The notes under the pieces are model-generated. The model saw nothing but the letters and a program-made list of their open reading frames with translations. It did not search any database and had not been told where the DNA came from. Below, one piece after another: positions 47,033 to 56,255 of a DNA stretch of 64,000 bases. The stretch spans positions 38,487-102,486 of the forward strand of contig NZ_LAJC01000010.1 in assembly GCF_000981225.1 (NCBI RefSeq). The letters are read 5' to 3'. Every line of letters starts with the position of its first letter. Within the stretch, counting starts at the first letter, position 1. A program made the translations under genes and the position numbers. This stretch comes from Allosalinactinospora lopnorensis (GTDB lineage: Bacteria; Actinomycetota; Actinomycetes; Streptosporangiales; Streptosporangiaceae).

Positions 47033-48133
47033 ATGGGTCCGCTCAATGGAATCCGGGTCGTAGAGTTCACCGGGATCGGCCCCGGACCTATGGCCGCCAT
47101 GCTCCTCGCCGATCTCGGCGCCAGCGTCATCCGGCTGGACCGGCCCACGGCGGCCGAGGCGGCCCGCACGGGCCGGGGACCGCACATGAGCGCGGGGCGG
47201 CCGGTGCTCGGGGTCGACCTCAAGACTGCCGAGGGGATCCGCACCACACGCGAGCTGATCGCGGCCGCCGACGTGCTGCTGGAGGGGTTCCGGCCCGGCG
47301 TCATGGAACGGCTGGGGATCGGTCCGGAGGAGTGCCTGGAACTCAACCCGCGCCTGGTGTTCGCCCGGATCACCGGATGGGGGCAGGAGGGCCCGCTCGC
47401 CCGGCATCCCGGGCACGACATGAACTACATCTCGCTCAACGGCGCCCTGCACGGGTTCGGGCGCGCCGGGCAGGCACCGGTGCCACCGGCCAACCTCGTC
47501 GGCGACTTCGGCGGGGGCGCGATGTTCGCGGTCACCGGGGTGCTCAGCGCCCTGATGGAACGCCAGACCTCCGGAAGGGGGCAGGTCGTGGACGCCGCGA
47601 TGATCGACGGCAGCGCGTTTCTGATGTCGATGGTCTACGAGGACCGGGCGCGCGGGGCCTGGAGCGACGAGCGCGGCACCAACTACCTCGACACCGGGGC
47701 ACCCTGGTACGACGTCTACGAGTGCGCCGACGGCCGGTACGTGTCCGTCGGCTGCATCGAGCCGCAGTTCTACGCGGTCTTCCTGGAGGGGGTCGGGCTG
47801 GCCGGCGCCGACCTCCCCGACCAGTGGGACCGGTCGCGGTGGCCGGAGCTGCGCGACCGCTTCGCCGAGGTCATCCGCACCAGGACCCGCGACGAATGGG
47901 CCGGGCTCCTCGCCGGTACCGACGCCTGCGTCCAGCCCGTCCTGTCCATGTCCGAGGCCGCGGAACACCCGCACGTCAGGGCCCGCGGCTCCGTGGCGCG
48001 CAAAGGGGAGTACCGCTACCCCGGCCCCGCCCCCCGTTTCGGCCGCACCCCGGGCACCGCCACCCGCGACCCGGAGTTCACCGGCCCCGCCGCCGAGGAC
48101 GTCCTCAAGGAGTGGGGCGTACGACCGTCCTGA
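47033..48133 (+). CDS. CaiB/BaiF family, alpha-methylacyl-CoA racemase-like
   Basis: 366-residue family III CoA-enzyme. PLNGIRVVEFTGIGPGPMAAMLLADLGA is the usual N-terminus. The catalytic pair known from the mycobacterial racemase MCR is present: His128 in GHDMNYIS and Asp158 in GDFGGGAMFA. GRGQVVDAAMIDGSA is also racemase-like. This favours epimerisation of 2-methylacyl-CoA (branched-chain or sterol side-chain degradation) over CoA transfer. ATG 47033 has GGAGG 8 nt upstream. It interrupts the conserved tatD-rpfB order and is transcribed against it. Confidence 0.88.
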   Translation: MGPLNGIRVVEFTGIGPGPMAAMLLADLGASVIRLDRPTAAEAARTGRGPHMSAGRPVLGVDLKTAEGIRTTRELIAAADVLLEGFRPGVMERLGIGPEECLELNPRLVFARITGWGQEGPLARHPGHDMNYISLNGALHGFGRAGQAPVPPANLVGDFGGGAMFAVTGVLSALMERQTSGRGQVVDAAMIDGSAFLMSMVYEDRARGAWSDERGTNYLDTGAPWYDVYECADGRYVSVGCIEPQFYAVFLEGVGLAGADLPDQWDRSRWPELRDRFAEVIRTRTRDEWAGLLAGTDACVQPVLSMSEAAEHPHVRARGSVARKGEYRYPGPAPRFGRTPGTATRDPEFTGPAAEDVLKEWGVRPS

Positions 48134-48152
48134 GAGCACGCCGGTCGGCGGA

Positions 48153-49073
48153 TCAGAGTCCGAAGGCCCGCCGGGCGTTGCCCGCCACGGCGGCCGCCAG
48201 CTCCTCCTCGGTCATGGCCTTGGCCTCGGCGACCGCGCGCAGGGTGTGCGGGATCAGGTACGGGGCGTTGGGGCGGCCCCGGTAGGGCTTGGGGGTGAGG
48301 AAGGGGGCGTCCGTCTCGACCAGGACGAGCTCGGGGGGCGCCACCTCGGCGGCCTCGCGGAGCTGGTGCGCGTTGGCGAAGGTGACGTTGCCGGCGAAAC
48401 TCATGAAGTAGCCGTGCTCGGCACAGACCTTGGCCATGGCCGCGTCGCCGGAGAAGCAGTGGAAGACGACCCGCTCCGGGGCCTCCTCCTCGTCCAGGAT
48501 GCGCAGGACGTCGTCGTGGGCGTCCCGGTCATGGATCATCACGGCCTTGCCGTGCCGCTTGGCGATATCGATGTGCCGGCGGAAGGACTCCTGCTGGGCG
48601 CGGGTGCCCTCGCTTCCGGTGCGGTAGTAGTCCAGACCGGTCTCCCCGACCGCGCGTACCTGCGGGAGCGCGGCCATCCGCTCGATCTCGGCGACGGCGG
48701 CGTCCAGTCCCGCCGTCCCCGCGGCGGCCCGGGCCTTCCCCGCCCAGTCGGTCTCGTCGGCCTCGACGCCGGGGGCGCCGTCACCGTGCACGATCCGGGG
48801 CGCCTCGTTGGGGTGCAGCGCCACAGCGGCCCACACCGCCCGGTACTCCGCGGCGATCTCGGCCGCCCAGCGTGAGGAGGGCAGGTCGACACCGACCTGG
48901 ATCAGCGGGGTCACGCCCACCGCCTCGGCGTCGGCGACGATCCGCGGGACCTCGGGGTCCTGCATGTCCATGTGGGTGTGGCTGTCGGCCACCGCAACAC
49001 TCAGCGGCTCCGGCGCGGGCGGCGGAGTCTCGGCGTTCCGGTTGCGCACCGCTCTGCCACTGCGCTTGCCCAT
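48153..49073 (-). CDS. TatD-family metal-dependent deoxyribonuclease
   Basis: 306-residue TIM-barrel hydrolase with the metal-binding motifs ADSHTHMDMQDPEV, ALHPNEAPR, AVGETGLDYYRTGSEG, VIHDRDAHDDV and VLVETDAPFLTPKPYRG. TatD proteins are 3'-5' exonucleases linked to DNA repair and fragmentation. ATG 49073 has AAGGAAG; GTG 49079 is an alternative. Downstream of metG on the same strand. Confidence 0.93.
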   Translation of the reverse strand: MGKRSGRAVRNRNAETPPPAPEPLSVAVADSHTHMDMQDPEVPRIVADAEAVGVTPLIQVGVDLPSSRWAAEIAAEYRAVWAAVALHPNEAPRIVHGDGAPGVEADETDWAGKARAAAGTAGLDAAVAEIERMAALPQVRAVGETGLDYYRTGSEGTRAQQESFRRHIDIAKRHGKAVMIHDRDAHDDVLRILDEEEAPERVVFHCFSGDAAMAKVCAEHGYFMSFAGNVTFANAHQLREAAEVAPPELVLVETDAPFLTPKPYRGRPNAPYLIPHTLRAVAEAKAMTEEELAAAVAGNARRAFGL

Positions 49074-49175
49074 GACCACTTCCTTACGGCGTTCGTCTCA
49101 CACGCGTACGGCGGACCGTCCGGTAGAACGGTCCGCCGGTACCGATATTCCCGCGGGGGTGCCGCGGGTCGGGAG

Positions 49176-50996
49176 CTACTCGCCCGCCTTCTCCTCCAGG
49201 CGCGCCAGCTCCTCGTCCGCGACGCTCGGATCGAGCTTGGCGAACAGCGGCTCGGGCCGGGACAGCGGCGTGCCCGGCCGGATGGGCGTGGACTCCCAGC
49301 GTGCCTCGTTGCCGGCGTAGTCGCCGGTGATGACCGGGTAGACCGAACTGCCCTCCTCGCCGCCGATCGAGTCGACGGCCTCCTCCAGCCGCGGCATGCC
49401 CGACCACACGCCCGTGCCGCCGAGCATCGCGTACACCTTGTTGCAGGAGGCCGGCAGGAAGGGGGTGAGGAGTGTCTTGGCGTCGCTGACCAGCTGCAGG
49501 GCGACGTGCAGGACGGTCTCCATCCGCTTCGGGTCGGTTTTCTTCAGCGCCCATGGGGCCTGGTCGGAGATGTACTTGTTGGCCTCGGCGACGGTGCGCA
49601 TGGCCTCCTGGAGGGCCGCCTTGAACCGCGACCTGTTCAGGTGCTCGCCGACGGTGTCGAACGCGGCCCTGGAGTCGGCGAGAACCCGCCGGTCCTCGCC
49701 GGTGAGCTCGCCGGCCTCGGGGATGGCCCCCAGGTTCTTCGCCGCCATCGAGATGGACCGGTTGACCAGGTTGCCCCAGGCGGCCACGAGTTCGTCGTTG
49801 TTCCGGCGGACGAACTCCGACCAGGTGAAGTCGGTGTCCTGGGTCTCGGGGCCGGCCGCCACGATGTAGTAGCGCAGCGCGTCGGCGGAGTAGCGCTCCA
49901 GGAAGTCGCGGACGTAGATGGCCACGCGCCGCGAGGAGGAGAACTTGCGCCCCTCCATGGTGAGGAACTCGCTGGAGACCACCTCCGTGGGGATGTTGAG
50001 CGCGCCCAGCGCTCCCGGAGTGCCCCCCCGGTCTCCCCTGCCGCTGTACCCGAGCAGCATGGCCGGCCAGATCTCGGCGTGGAAGACGATGTTGTCCTTG
50101 CCCATGAAGTAGAAGGACTCGGCGTCCTCGCTCTGCCACCACGCGCGCCATGCCTCGGGGTCGCCGGTCCGCTTGGCCCACTCGATCGACGCCGAGAGGT
50201 AGCCGATGACGGCGTCGAACCAGACGTAGAGTCGCTTGTTGGCCTCGTCGCTCCAGCCTTCGAGCGGGATGGGCACGCCCCAGTCGAGGTCGCGGCTGAT
50301 CGCGCGCGGCTGGAGGTCGTTGAGCAGATTGACCGAGAACTTCAGGACGTTGGGCCGCCACTGCCCGCTCTTGGAGTCCAGGTACTTCCCCAGAACCTGG
50401 GCGAACGCGGGCAGGTCGAGCATGAAGTGCTCGGTGTCGACGAACTCCGGAGTCTCGCCGTTGATCTTGGACTTGGGCTCGATCAGGTCGATCGGATCGA
50501 GCTGGTTGCCGCAGTTGTCGCACTGGTCGCCGCGCGCGCCGTCATACCCGCAGATGGGGCAGATGCCCTCCACGTAGCGGTCGGGCAGGGTGCGCCCCGT
50601 GGACGGGGAGACGGCGCCCTTGGTGGTGCGGGCGAAGATGTAGTCGTTCTCGTAGAGACCGGTGAACAGCTCCTGCACCACCGCGTAGTGGTTGCCGGTA
50701 CTGGTACGGGTGAACAGGTCGTAGGAGAGTCCGAGGGCCACGAGGTCCTCGGCGATCATCCTGTTGTAGCGGTCGGCCAGTTCACGCGCTGACACGCCCT
50801 CCTGGTCGGCGAGCACCAGGACGGGGGTGCCGTGCTCGTCGGTACCGCTGACCATGAGCACGTTGTTGCCGGACATTCGCTGGTAGCGTGCGAAGACATC
50901 GGAGGGGACCCCGAACCCGGATACATGCCCAATGTGGCGCGGCCCGTTGGCGTAGGGCCAGGCCACCGCGGTCAGGATGTGGCGTTTCGACGACAT
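49176..50996 (-). CDS. metG: Methionyl-tRNA synthetase
   Basis: 606-residue class I synthetase charging tRNA-Met. [15 protein letters not shown] contains [22 protein letters not shown] is the zinc knuckle, [13 protein letters not shown] the conserved core, and GRKFSSSRR the KMSKS equivalent (KFSSS). The anticodon-binding helical domain follows. No C-terminal tRNA-binding (EMAP) domain, as usual in actinobacteria. ATG 50996. Confidence 0.97.
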   Translation of the reverse strand: MSSKRHILTAVAWPYANGPRHIGHVSGFGVPSDVFARYQRMSGNNVLMVSGTDEHGTPVLVLADQEGVSARELADRYNRMIAEDLVALGLSYDLFTRTSTGNHYAVVQELFTGLYENDYIFARTTKGAVSPSTGRTLPDRYVEGICPICGYDGARGDQCDNCGNQLDPIDLIEPKSKINGETPEFVDTEHFMLDLPAFAQVLGKYLDSKSGQWRPNVLKFSVNLLNDLQPRAISRDLDWGVPIPLEGWSDEANKRLYVWFDAVIGYLSASIEWAKRTGDPEAWRAWWQSEDAESFYFMGKDNIVFHAEIWPAMLLGYSGRGDRGGTPGALGALNIPTEVVSSEFLTMEGRKFSSSRRVAIYVRDFLERYSADALRYYIVAAGPETQDTDFTWSEFVRRNNDELVAAWGNLVNRSISMAAKNLGAIPEAGELTGEDRRVLADSRAAFDTVGEHLNRSRFKAALQEAMRTVAEANKYISDQAPWALKKTDPKRMETVLHVALQLVSDAKTLLTPFLPASCNKVYAMLGGTGVWSGMPRLEEAVDSIGGEEGSSVYPVITGDYAGNEARWESTPIRPGTPLSRPEPLFAKLDPSVADEELARLEEKAGE

Positions 50997-51134
50997 GTCT
51001 CAAGCCTAAAGGTGGCGGTGGCCGACTTCGCACGGTTTTCGGTCCCCCGCTGCCGGCTCAGGCTCCCGGAGGTACCGATGCGGCCCCATCGGTAGTGTGG
51101 GCACCTAAGCTCGTCAGAGGAGTACGTTCCCTGC

Positions 51135-51578
51135 ATGTCCCGCGCGTACGCGCGGGCGCCCGGCCGGTGTTCTGCGAAGGCGGTGGTCACGACGATCCCG
51201 CGTGCCCTGGCCGCCATGGCGGTGGCGGCGATCTTCCTGCTCGGGGTGCCCTCGCCCCCGTTCAGCACCGCGCTGGCCGCTGCCGGCTCGCAGCCGGCGC
51301 ACGGGGTCGCTTCAGCGTCCGACAATACGCAGGCCGTTGCCAGCAACAGGCGGGACCCGATGGCGGTCCCCCTGGCACTGCCCGCCACGAACAACGGCGA
51401 CCAGCGGCTGCTGGTGCGGGATCTGCCCCAGGAGCACTCGTCCTCGCACGCGCTGCTGCCCGATATCGGCGCTCCTTGGGGGGTCGCTCCGCTGCCCGAA
51501 TCGGTGAAGGCACCGGACTTCGCGGAGCCCTTCGCTCTGCCTCTTGGACGCGCACCTCCTCTCACGGCGCGCGTGTGA
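51135..51578 (+). CDS. Exported hypothetical protein
   Basis: 147 residues with a signal-peptide-like N-terminus: basic start, then AAMAVAAIFLLGVPSPPFS and a likely AxA site in TALAAAG. The remaining about 100 residues are low-complexity, Ala/Pro-rich, with no recognised domain. Third positions are strongly GC, supporting coding. Divergent from metG, 71 bp before secDF on the same strand, so possibly co-transcribed with the export machinery. Function unknown. Confidence 0.65.
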   Translation: MSRAYARAPGRCSAKAVVTTIPRALAAMAVAAIFLLGVPSPPFSTALAAAGSQPAHGVASASDNTQAVASNRRDPMAVPLALPATNNGDQRLLVRDLPQEHSSSHALLPDIGAPWGVAPLPESVKAPDFAEPFALPLGRAPPLTARV

Positions 51579-51649
51579 TCCGGGGGTCCAGGAGACCGCC
51601 GGCCCCTTTCCCATACCACCCGACCCCGCTTTCGTGAGAGGTTTCTTCA

Positions 51650-54339
51650 TTGTCCAGTCAAGTGGGAGCCGGTGCGCGCTGGACGCGCGGCATCATCTCC
51701 CTGTTGATCGTGGTCGCCGCATTCGGCGCCGCGTGGTTCGTACCGCCGAAGCTGGGGCTCGATCTCAGCGGAGGCACTCAGATCGTCCTCCAGGTCAATG
51801 ACGGCGAGGACGGCATCGAGCCAACGCCGACAACACCGACAAGGTCATCGAGGTGCTCCGGCAGCGCATCGACCGGCTCGGTGTCAGCGAGGCCACCATG
51901 TCGCGCTCGGGCGAGGACCGGATCATCGTCGAGCTGCCGGGGGTCCAGGACCCGACCGAGGCCGCCGAGATCATCGGCCAGACCGCGCAGTTGACCTTCC
52001 ACCCGGTCCTCGGGGTGGCACCCTCCGAGGGCACCGGCGTCCAAGCGCCTGGTGGAGCACCCGGCGGCGGCGCACCCGGCGGCGGAGCCGGCGGGCCGGT
52101 CAGCGGGGACCCGGGGGTGGGCGAGAACGCCAACCCGCCCGCCGACGAGGCCCGCGCCCCCGCTGGCGGCCAGGAAGGCGGCCAGGGAGGCGAGCTGCCC
52201 GAGGACATCAGCCCCGAGGACCTCGAAGAGCTGATGCCCGGGGGCGGTGGCGGGGGCGGCATGGCGCCTCCCGGCGGAGGCGGCGAGCCGGCCGAGAACC
52301 CGGAGGACGTCGCCGAGACCCTGCCCGATGACCAGGGCACCATGCTGCAGCTCGGCGAGCCGCAGCTGAAAGGGGACCAGGTCTCCAGCGCCGAGGCCGT
52401 ACTGGACAAGTACCAGACCAACTGGCAGGTCAACGTCGACTTCCAGGGCGAGGGCAGCGACGCCTGGCGGAACCTGACCGCGGACGCGGCCTGCAACGAC
52501 CAGGGCGACCCGAAGCGGCGCGTCGCGATCGTCCTCGACGACCAGATCATCTCCGCTCCCGAGGTCAATCCCGACATCGCCTGTGACGTCGGCATGGGGG
52601 GCGGCTCCACCACCATCACCAGCCCGACGTTCGACAACGAGAGCGCGAACGAGCTCGCGGTGCTGATCGAGGGCGGCTCGCTGCCGCTGCCGGTGCAGGA
52701 GATACAGCGCCAGACCGTCGGTCCGACCCTCGGCGAGGACGCGATCAAGGCGAGCTTCATCGCCGGCGGTATCGGCCTGCTGCTGACCGCGCTCTACATC
52801 TGCGCCGCCTACCGCCTCGTCGGTTTCCTCGCCTCGGTCGCGCTGGCCTGCTACACACTGATCGCCTACGCGGCGCTCGTGGGGCTCGGTGCGACGCTGA
52901 CCCTGCCCGGTCTGGCCGGTTTCGTGCTGGCCATCGGTATGGCGATCGACGCCAACGTGCTGATATTCGAACGGGCGCGGGAGGAGTACCAGCAGCAGAA
53001 GAAGATCTACGACACCAACAAGTCGGCGGGGATGATCGACGCCACCGACGCCGAGACCGAACAGGCCGAGGCCGGTGTGCTGTCCCGCCGGCGAAAGCGC
53101 GCGATCCCGCCGAACCTGCAGAAGTCCTTCGTGCAGGGGACGCAGAAGGCGTGGAGCGCGGTCCTCGACACGAACATCACGACCCTCATCGCGGCGGCGC
53201 TGCTGTTCTTCTTCGCCTCCGGTCAGGTGCAGGGCTTCGGTGTGACGCTGGGGCTGGGCACGCTCGCGTCGATGGTCTCCGCTCTGGTGATCGCCCGCGT
53301 GTTCGTGGAGTGGGCGGTCCGCCGCAGCATCATCCGCAGGCACCCCGCTGTCAGCGGTATCTCCAGGATCAGCACGGTCCGCGCCTGGCTGGTGGAGAAC
53401 AACCCGAACCTGATGAAGCGCAGCAGCCTGTGGCTGGGGATTTCGGGCCTGATCGTCGTGGTCGCGATCCTGGGGGCCGTCGTGCGCCCGCCGAACTTCG
53501 GTGTGGAGTTCACCGGCGGCCGCGTCATGGCGTTCACCGTCGAGGAGACCATCAGCGTGACCGAGGCCCGCCAGGCGGTCTCCGATGCCGGGCATCCCAA
53601 CGCGGTCGTCCAGGAGGCCGGCGACGGGGACCTCACCGTGCGCACCGGGGAGATCTCCGACGCCGACGCCGAGGGGATCCAGGAGGCGATCGGCGCCGAA
53701 GCGGGCGAGACCGAGCGCATCAGCGACGAGATCATCGGCCCCAGCATGGGCCAGGAACTCCGCAACAAGGCGCTGATCGCGCTCGCGGCCGCCCTGGTCC
53801 TCCAGATGGCCTACCTGGCCTGGCGGTTCCGCTGGTCGTTCGGCGTGTCGACGATGCTCTCCCTGGCCGCCAACCTAGTCCTAGTCATCGGCCTGTTCTG
53901 CTGGCTGGGCAAGCCGATCGACGGGGTGTTCCTGGCGGCGCTGCTGAGTGTCATCGGTTTCTCGGTCAACGACGCGGTGGTGGTGTTCGACAGGGTCCGC
54001 GACGAATGGGCGCGCGACACCAAGTCCTCGTTCTCCGACATCGCCAACACAGCGGTCCTGAACACACTGCCGCGAACGGTGAACACCACCATCGGCGGTG
54101 TCTTCATCCTCGCCACGCTGGCGGTCTTCGGCGGGTCCTCGCTGCGCGACTTCTCGATCGCGATGCTGGTGGGCCTGTGCTCCGGTGTGCTGGCCACGGT
54201 GTTCCTGGCGGTTCCGCTGGCGAAATGGCTGCAGAAGTGGGACAGGACCCCGGCACCGCACGTGATCCGGGAGCGCAAGACCAAGCAGCGCAAGGAGCTG
54301 CGCGCCGCCCGGGAGGAGAGTGACGGCGCCGTCGTCTGA
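51650..54339 (+). CDS. secDF: Fused protein-export membrane protein SecDF, frameshifted in this sequence
   Basis: About 896 residues combining SecD and SecF, which use proton motive force to finish preprotein translocation. The SecD part has LGLDLSGGTQIVLQV, IEVLRQRIDRLGVSEATMS and VELPGVQDPTEAAEIIG, then an unusual Gly/Pro/Ala-rich insert, then transmembrane region GLLLTALYICAAYRL and GFVLAIGMAIDANVLIFERA. The SecF part starts near NNPNLMKRSSLWL and has FGVEFTGGRVMAF and IGFSVNDAVVVFDRVRDE. One G is missing at about 51820 (GAGCC for GAGGCC). TTG start 51650 with AGAGG. Two strong hairpins follow. Confidence 0.94.
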
Positions 54340-54341
54340 AC

Positions 54342-54371
54342 GGGCGCCCGGCGGAACCCCGCCGGGCGCCC
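54342..54371 (+). terminator. secDF terminator hairpin 1
   Basis: Perfect 13-bp stem (54342-54354 with 54359-54371) and AACC loop, starting 2 bp after the secDF stop codon. Confidence 0.8.
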
Positions 54372-54394
54372 TACCGAACCCGGTCGCGGGCGTC

Positions 54395-54428
54395 GCGCCC
54401 CGCCGCTTCTTCTGGAGCGGCGGGGCGC
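54395..54428 (+). terminator. secDF terminator hairpin 2
   Basis: Perfect 13-bp stem (54395-54407 with 54416-54428), 8-nt loop, followed by TTTC. Tandem with hairpin 1; also serves the convergent hicAB operon. Confidence 0.8.
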
Positions 54429-54503
54429 TTTCGTCGCTCGGTGCCGGCGGACCGCCGTCAGGCGCGGAACCGCGGAACGATTCCCGCATCCGCCCCTTCT
54501 CCC

Positions 54504-54896
54504 CTACGACGCCTTCAGCAACTGATTCACTCGCTGGTGCGACAGCTCGACCACGTCAGCCATCGTCCGCTGGGACAGCCCGGCGGCCTTCATCGCCGCC
54601 AGGGCCGCACGCCGCGCTTGGTCCCGCTCCTCGTGCGACTCGCGGAGTCGTTCCTCAGCGGCGAGCAGATCCCCGATCTCGGTCGTCACATCATGGCCGC
54701 CGAACTCGTACCGCCACGTGATGGCCAGCTCATCGGGGTCGCTACCGGTCAGGTCAGCGATCAGTTCGGGGAGATCGTCGCGCAGGTCGGCGAAGCGCAC
54801 ATAATCGCTCGCGCCGACCGTGCCCTTGGGCAGACCGCCGATGACCGCGACCCAGAGGTCATCCTCATGGGTGACGGTCACGTTGTAGGTCGTCAT
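54504..54896 (-). CDS. HicB-like antitoxin with C-terminal helix-turn-helix
   Basis: 130 residues. The N-terminal part YNVTVTHEDDLWVAVIGGLPKG resembles the HicB partial RNase-H fold that covers HicA, followed by LRDDLPELIADLTG. The C-terminal SQRTMADVVELSHQRVNQLL is a helix-turn-helix. Start ATG 54896 overlaps the toxin stop codon (ATGA), the usual coupling in toxin-antitoxin operons. Likely binds the two palindromes upstream of the toxin gene. Confidence 0.78.
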   Translation of the reverse strand: MTTYNVTVTHEDDLWVAVIGGLPKGTVGASDYVRFADLRDDLPELIADLTGSDPDELAITWRYEFGGHDVTTEIGDLLAAEERLRESHEERDQARRAALAAMKAAGLSQRTMADVVELSHQRVNQLLKAS

Positions 54897-55153
54897 CGCT
54901 TCTCCAGCCACTTCTCGCCGAACAGGTGAACCAGTCCGTCATCGATACTCCGCAACACGGTCCAGCTCACCTCTTTCGAATGGTCAGTGAGGCTGAACCG
55001 GCCAACTTCCCCACCGTTCGCGCCGCGGATGACATACACGTGGTGTGAACCTTTACCACGGCCTTTCAGCTCTTCGACCTTGAGGTTGTTCGCCCTGGCC
55101 GCCATGCGCGCCAGGCTGAGCACAGCCCGTGCCTTCATCCGCTTGTTCACCAT
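54893..55153 (-). CDS. HicA-like mRNA interferase toxin
   Basis: 86-residue basic protein. GRGKGSHHVYVI matches the HicA dsRBD-like fold with its catalytic His (G-S-H-H). The remainder (GRFSLTDHSKEVSWTVLRS) replaces the usual VPxH...L segment, so it is a divergent member. Predicted ribosome-independent mRNA cleavage, blocked by the HicB-like partner translated from the overlapping downstream gene. ATG 55153 has no clear ribosome site. Flanked by AT-richer DNA than its neighbours, compatible with recent acquisition. Confidence 0.75.
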   Translation of the reverse strand: MVNKRMKARAVLSLARMAARANNLKVEELKGRGKGSHHVYVIRGANGGEVGRFSLTDHSKEVSWTVLRSIDDGLVHLFGEKWLEKR

Positions 55154-55160
55154 GATGGTA

Positions 55161-55208
55161 TGTCTAACCAGTTAGACAATCAAGCGTCAAATGAACTAAC
55201 CAGTTAGT
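55161..55208. promoter_or_regulatory. Tandem operators of the hicAB-like operon
   Basis: TGTCTAAC-CA-GTTAGACA (55161-55178) and ACTAAC-CA-GTTAGT (55195-55208) share the CTAACCAGTTAG core. Centres are 32 bp apart, about three helical turns, and both lie just upstream of the toxin start. Confidence 0.75.
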
Positions 55209-55284
55209 AAACCAAGTGTTCAGACAGACTAGACGAATTCAGTGAGCTGTCAGTGTCCGAAACCAGGACGATTACGAGCCCGCC

Positions 55285-56127
55285 TCAGCGGTGTACGGCG
55301 TCGTAGACCTCGCGTTTGGGAACACCGAGTTCCTTGGCCAGTTGCTGGATGGCCTGCTTACGCGGGACACCGGTGGCTTCGCGGTCCGCGACAGCGGCGG
55401 CCAGCTCCGCGGGGCCGTGGTGCGCCGCCGCAGGTTCGGCGCCGGCCACCACGACGGTGATCTCGCCGCGCACCCCCGCTTGGGCCCATTCGGCCAGCTC
55501 GGCAAGCGGGCCGCGGCGGACCTCCTCGTAGGTCTTGGTGAGCTCCCGGCAGGCCGCGGCACGGCGGTGCGCCCCGAACGCCTCGGACATCGCGGCCAGC
55601 GTCGCCGCGATCCGGTGCGGGCTCTCGAAGAACACCATGGTGCGCCGCTCGTCCGCCAGTTCGCGGAGCCGCCCGGCGAGGCCCTTGCGCGGCGGGAACC
55701 CCTCGAAGCAGAAGCGGTCGGTCGGCAGGCCGGAGAGCACCAGGGCGGTGGTGACCGCAGACGGGCCGGGAATGGCGGTCACCGGCACCTCCGCCTCCAC
55801 GCATGCCGCCACCAGCCGGTAGCCGGGATCCGACACGCCCGGCATCCCGGCGTCGGTCACCACGAGAACGTCGTGTCCGGCGCGCAGTTCCGCGAGGAGC
55901 TCCCCGGTGCGCCGGCTTTCGTTGGCGTCGTAGTAGGAGACGATCCGGGCACCGCTCTCACCGCCGAGCCGGATGCCCAAGCGCGAGGCGAACTGACGTA
56001 GCCTGCGGGTGTCCTCCGCCGCGATGATCCCGGCGCTCTGCAGCGCCGCCGCCAATCGGGGCGGGGTGTCCTCGCGGTGGCCGATGGGGAGCCCGGCCAG
56101 GGTCAACGTCCCGGTTTCTCCCGCCAT
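55285..56127 (-). CDS. rsmI: 16S rRNA (cytidine(1402)-2'-O)-methyltransferase
   Basis: 280-residue SAM-dependent tetrapyrrole-methylase-fold enzyme. LTLAGLPIGHREDTPPRLA, AEDTRRLRQFASRLGI, VSYYDANESRR, VVTDAGMPGVSDPGYRLV, AIPGPSAVTTALVLSGLP and FFESPHRI are the RsmI signatures. ATG 56127 with AGGAG 6 nt upstream; a GTG at 56145 is an alternative. Divergent from pmt, an arrangement common in actinobacteria. Confidence 0.95.
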   Translation of the reverse strand: MAGETGTLTLAGLPIGHREDTPPRLAAALQSAGIIAAEDTRRLRQFASRLGIRLGGESGARIVSYYDANESRRTGELLAELRAGHDVLVVTDAGMPGVSDPGYRLVAACVEAEVPVTAIPGPSAVTTALVLSGLPTDRFCFEGFPPRKGLAGRLRELADERRTMVFFESPHRIAATLAAMSEAFGAHRRAAACRELTKTYEEVRRGPLAELAEWAQAGVRGEITVVVAGAEPAAAHHGPAELAAAVADREATGVPRKQAIQQLAKELGVPKREVYDAVHR

Positions 56128-56255
56128 CGCGACTCCTGCAGTCACAATCCACCCACTCTAAAAAACGCTACGGTTGGCGTTATCCAGCCGGTGCACGACC
56201 CGGCCTCGGCCGCCTCCGCCGAATTCACCGCTTCCGAACCAATCTACGAGCTGAG

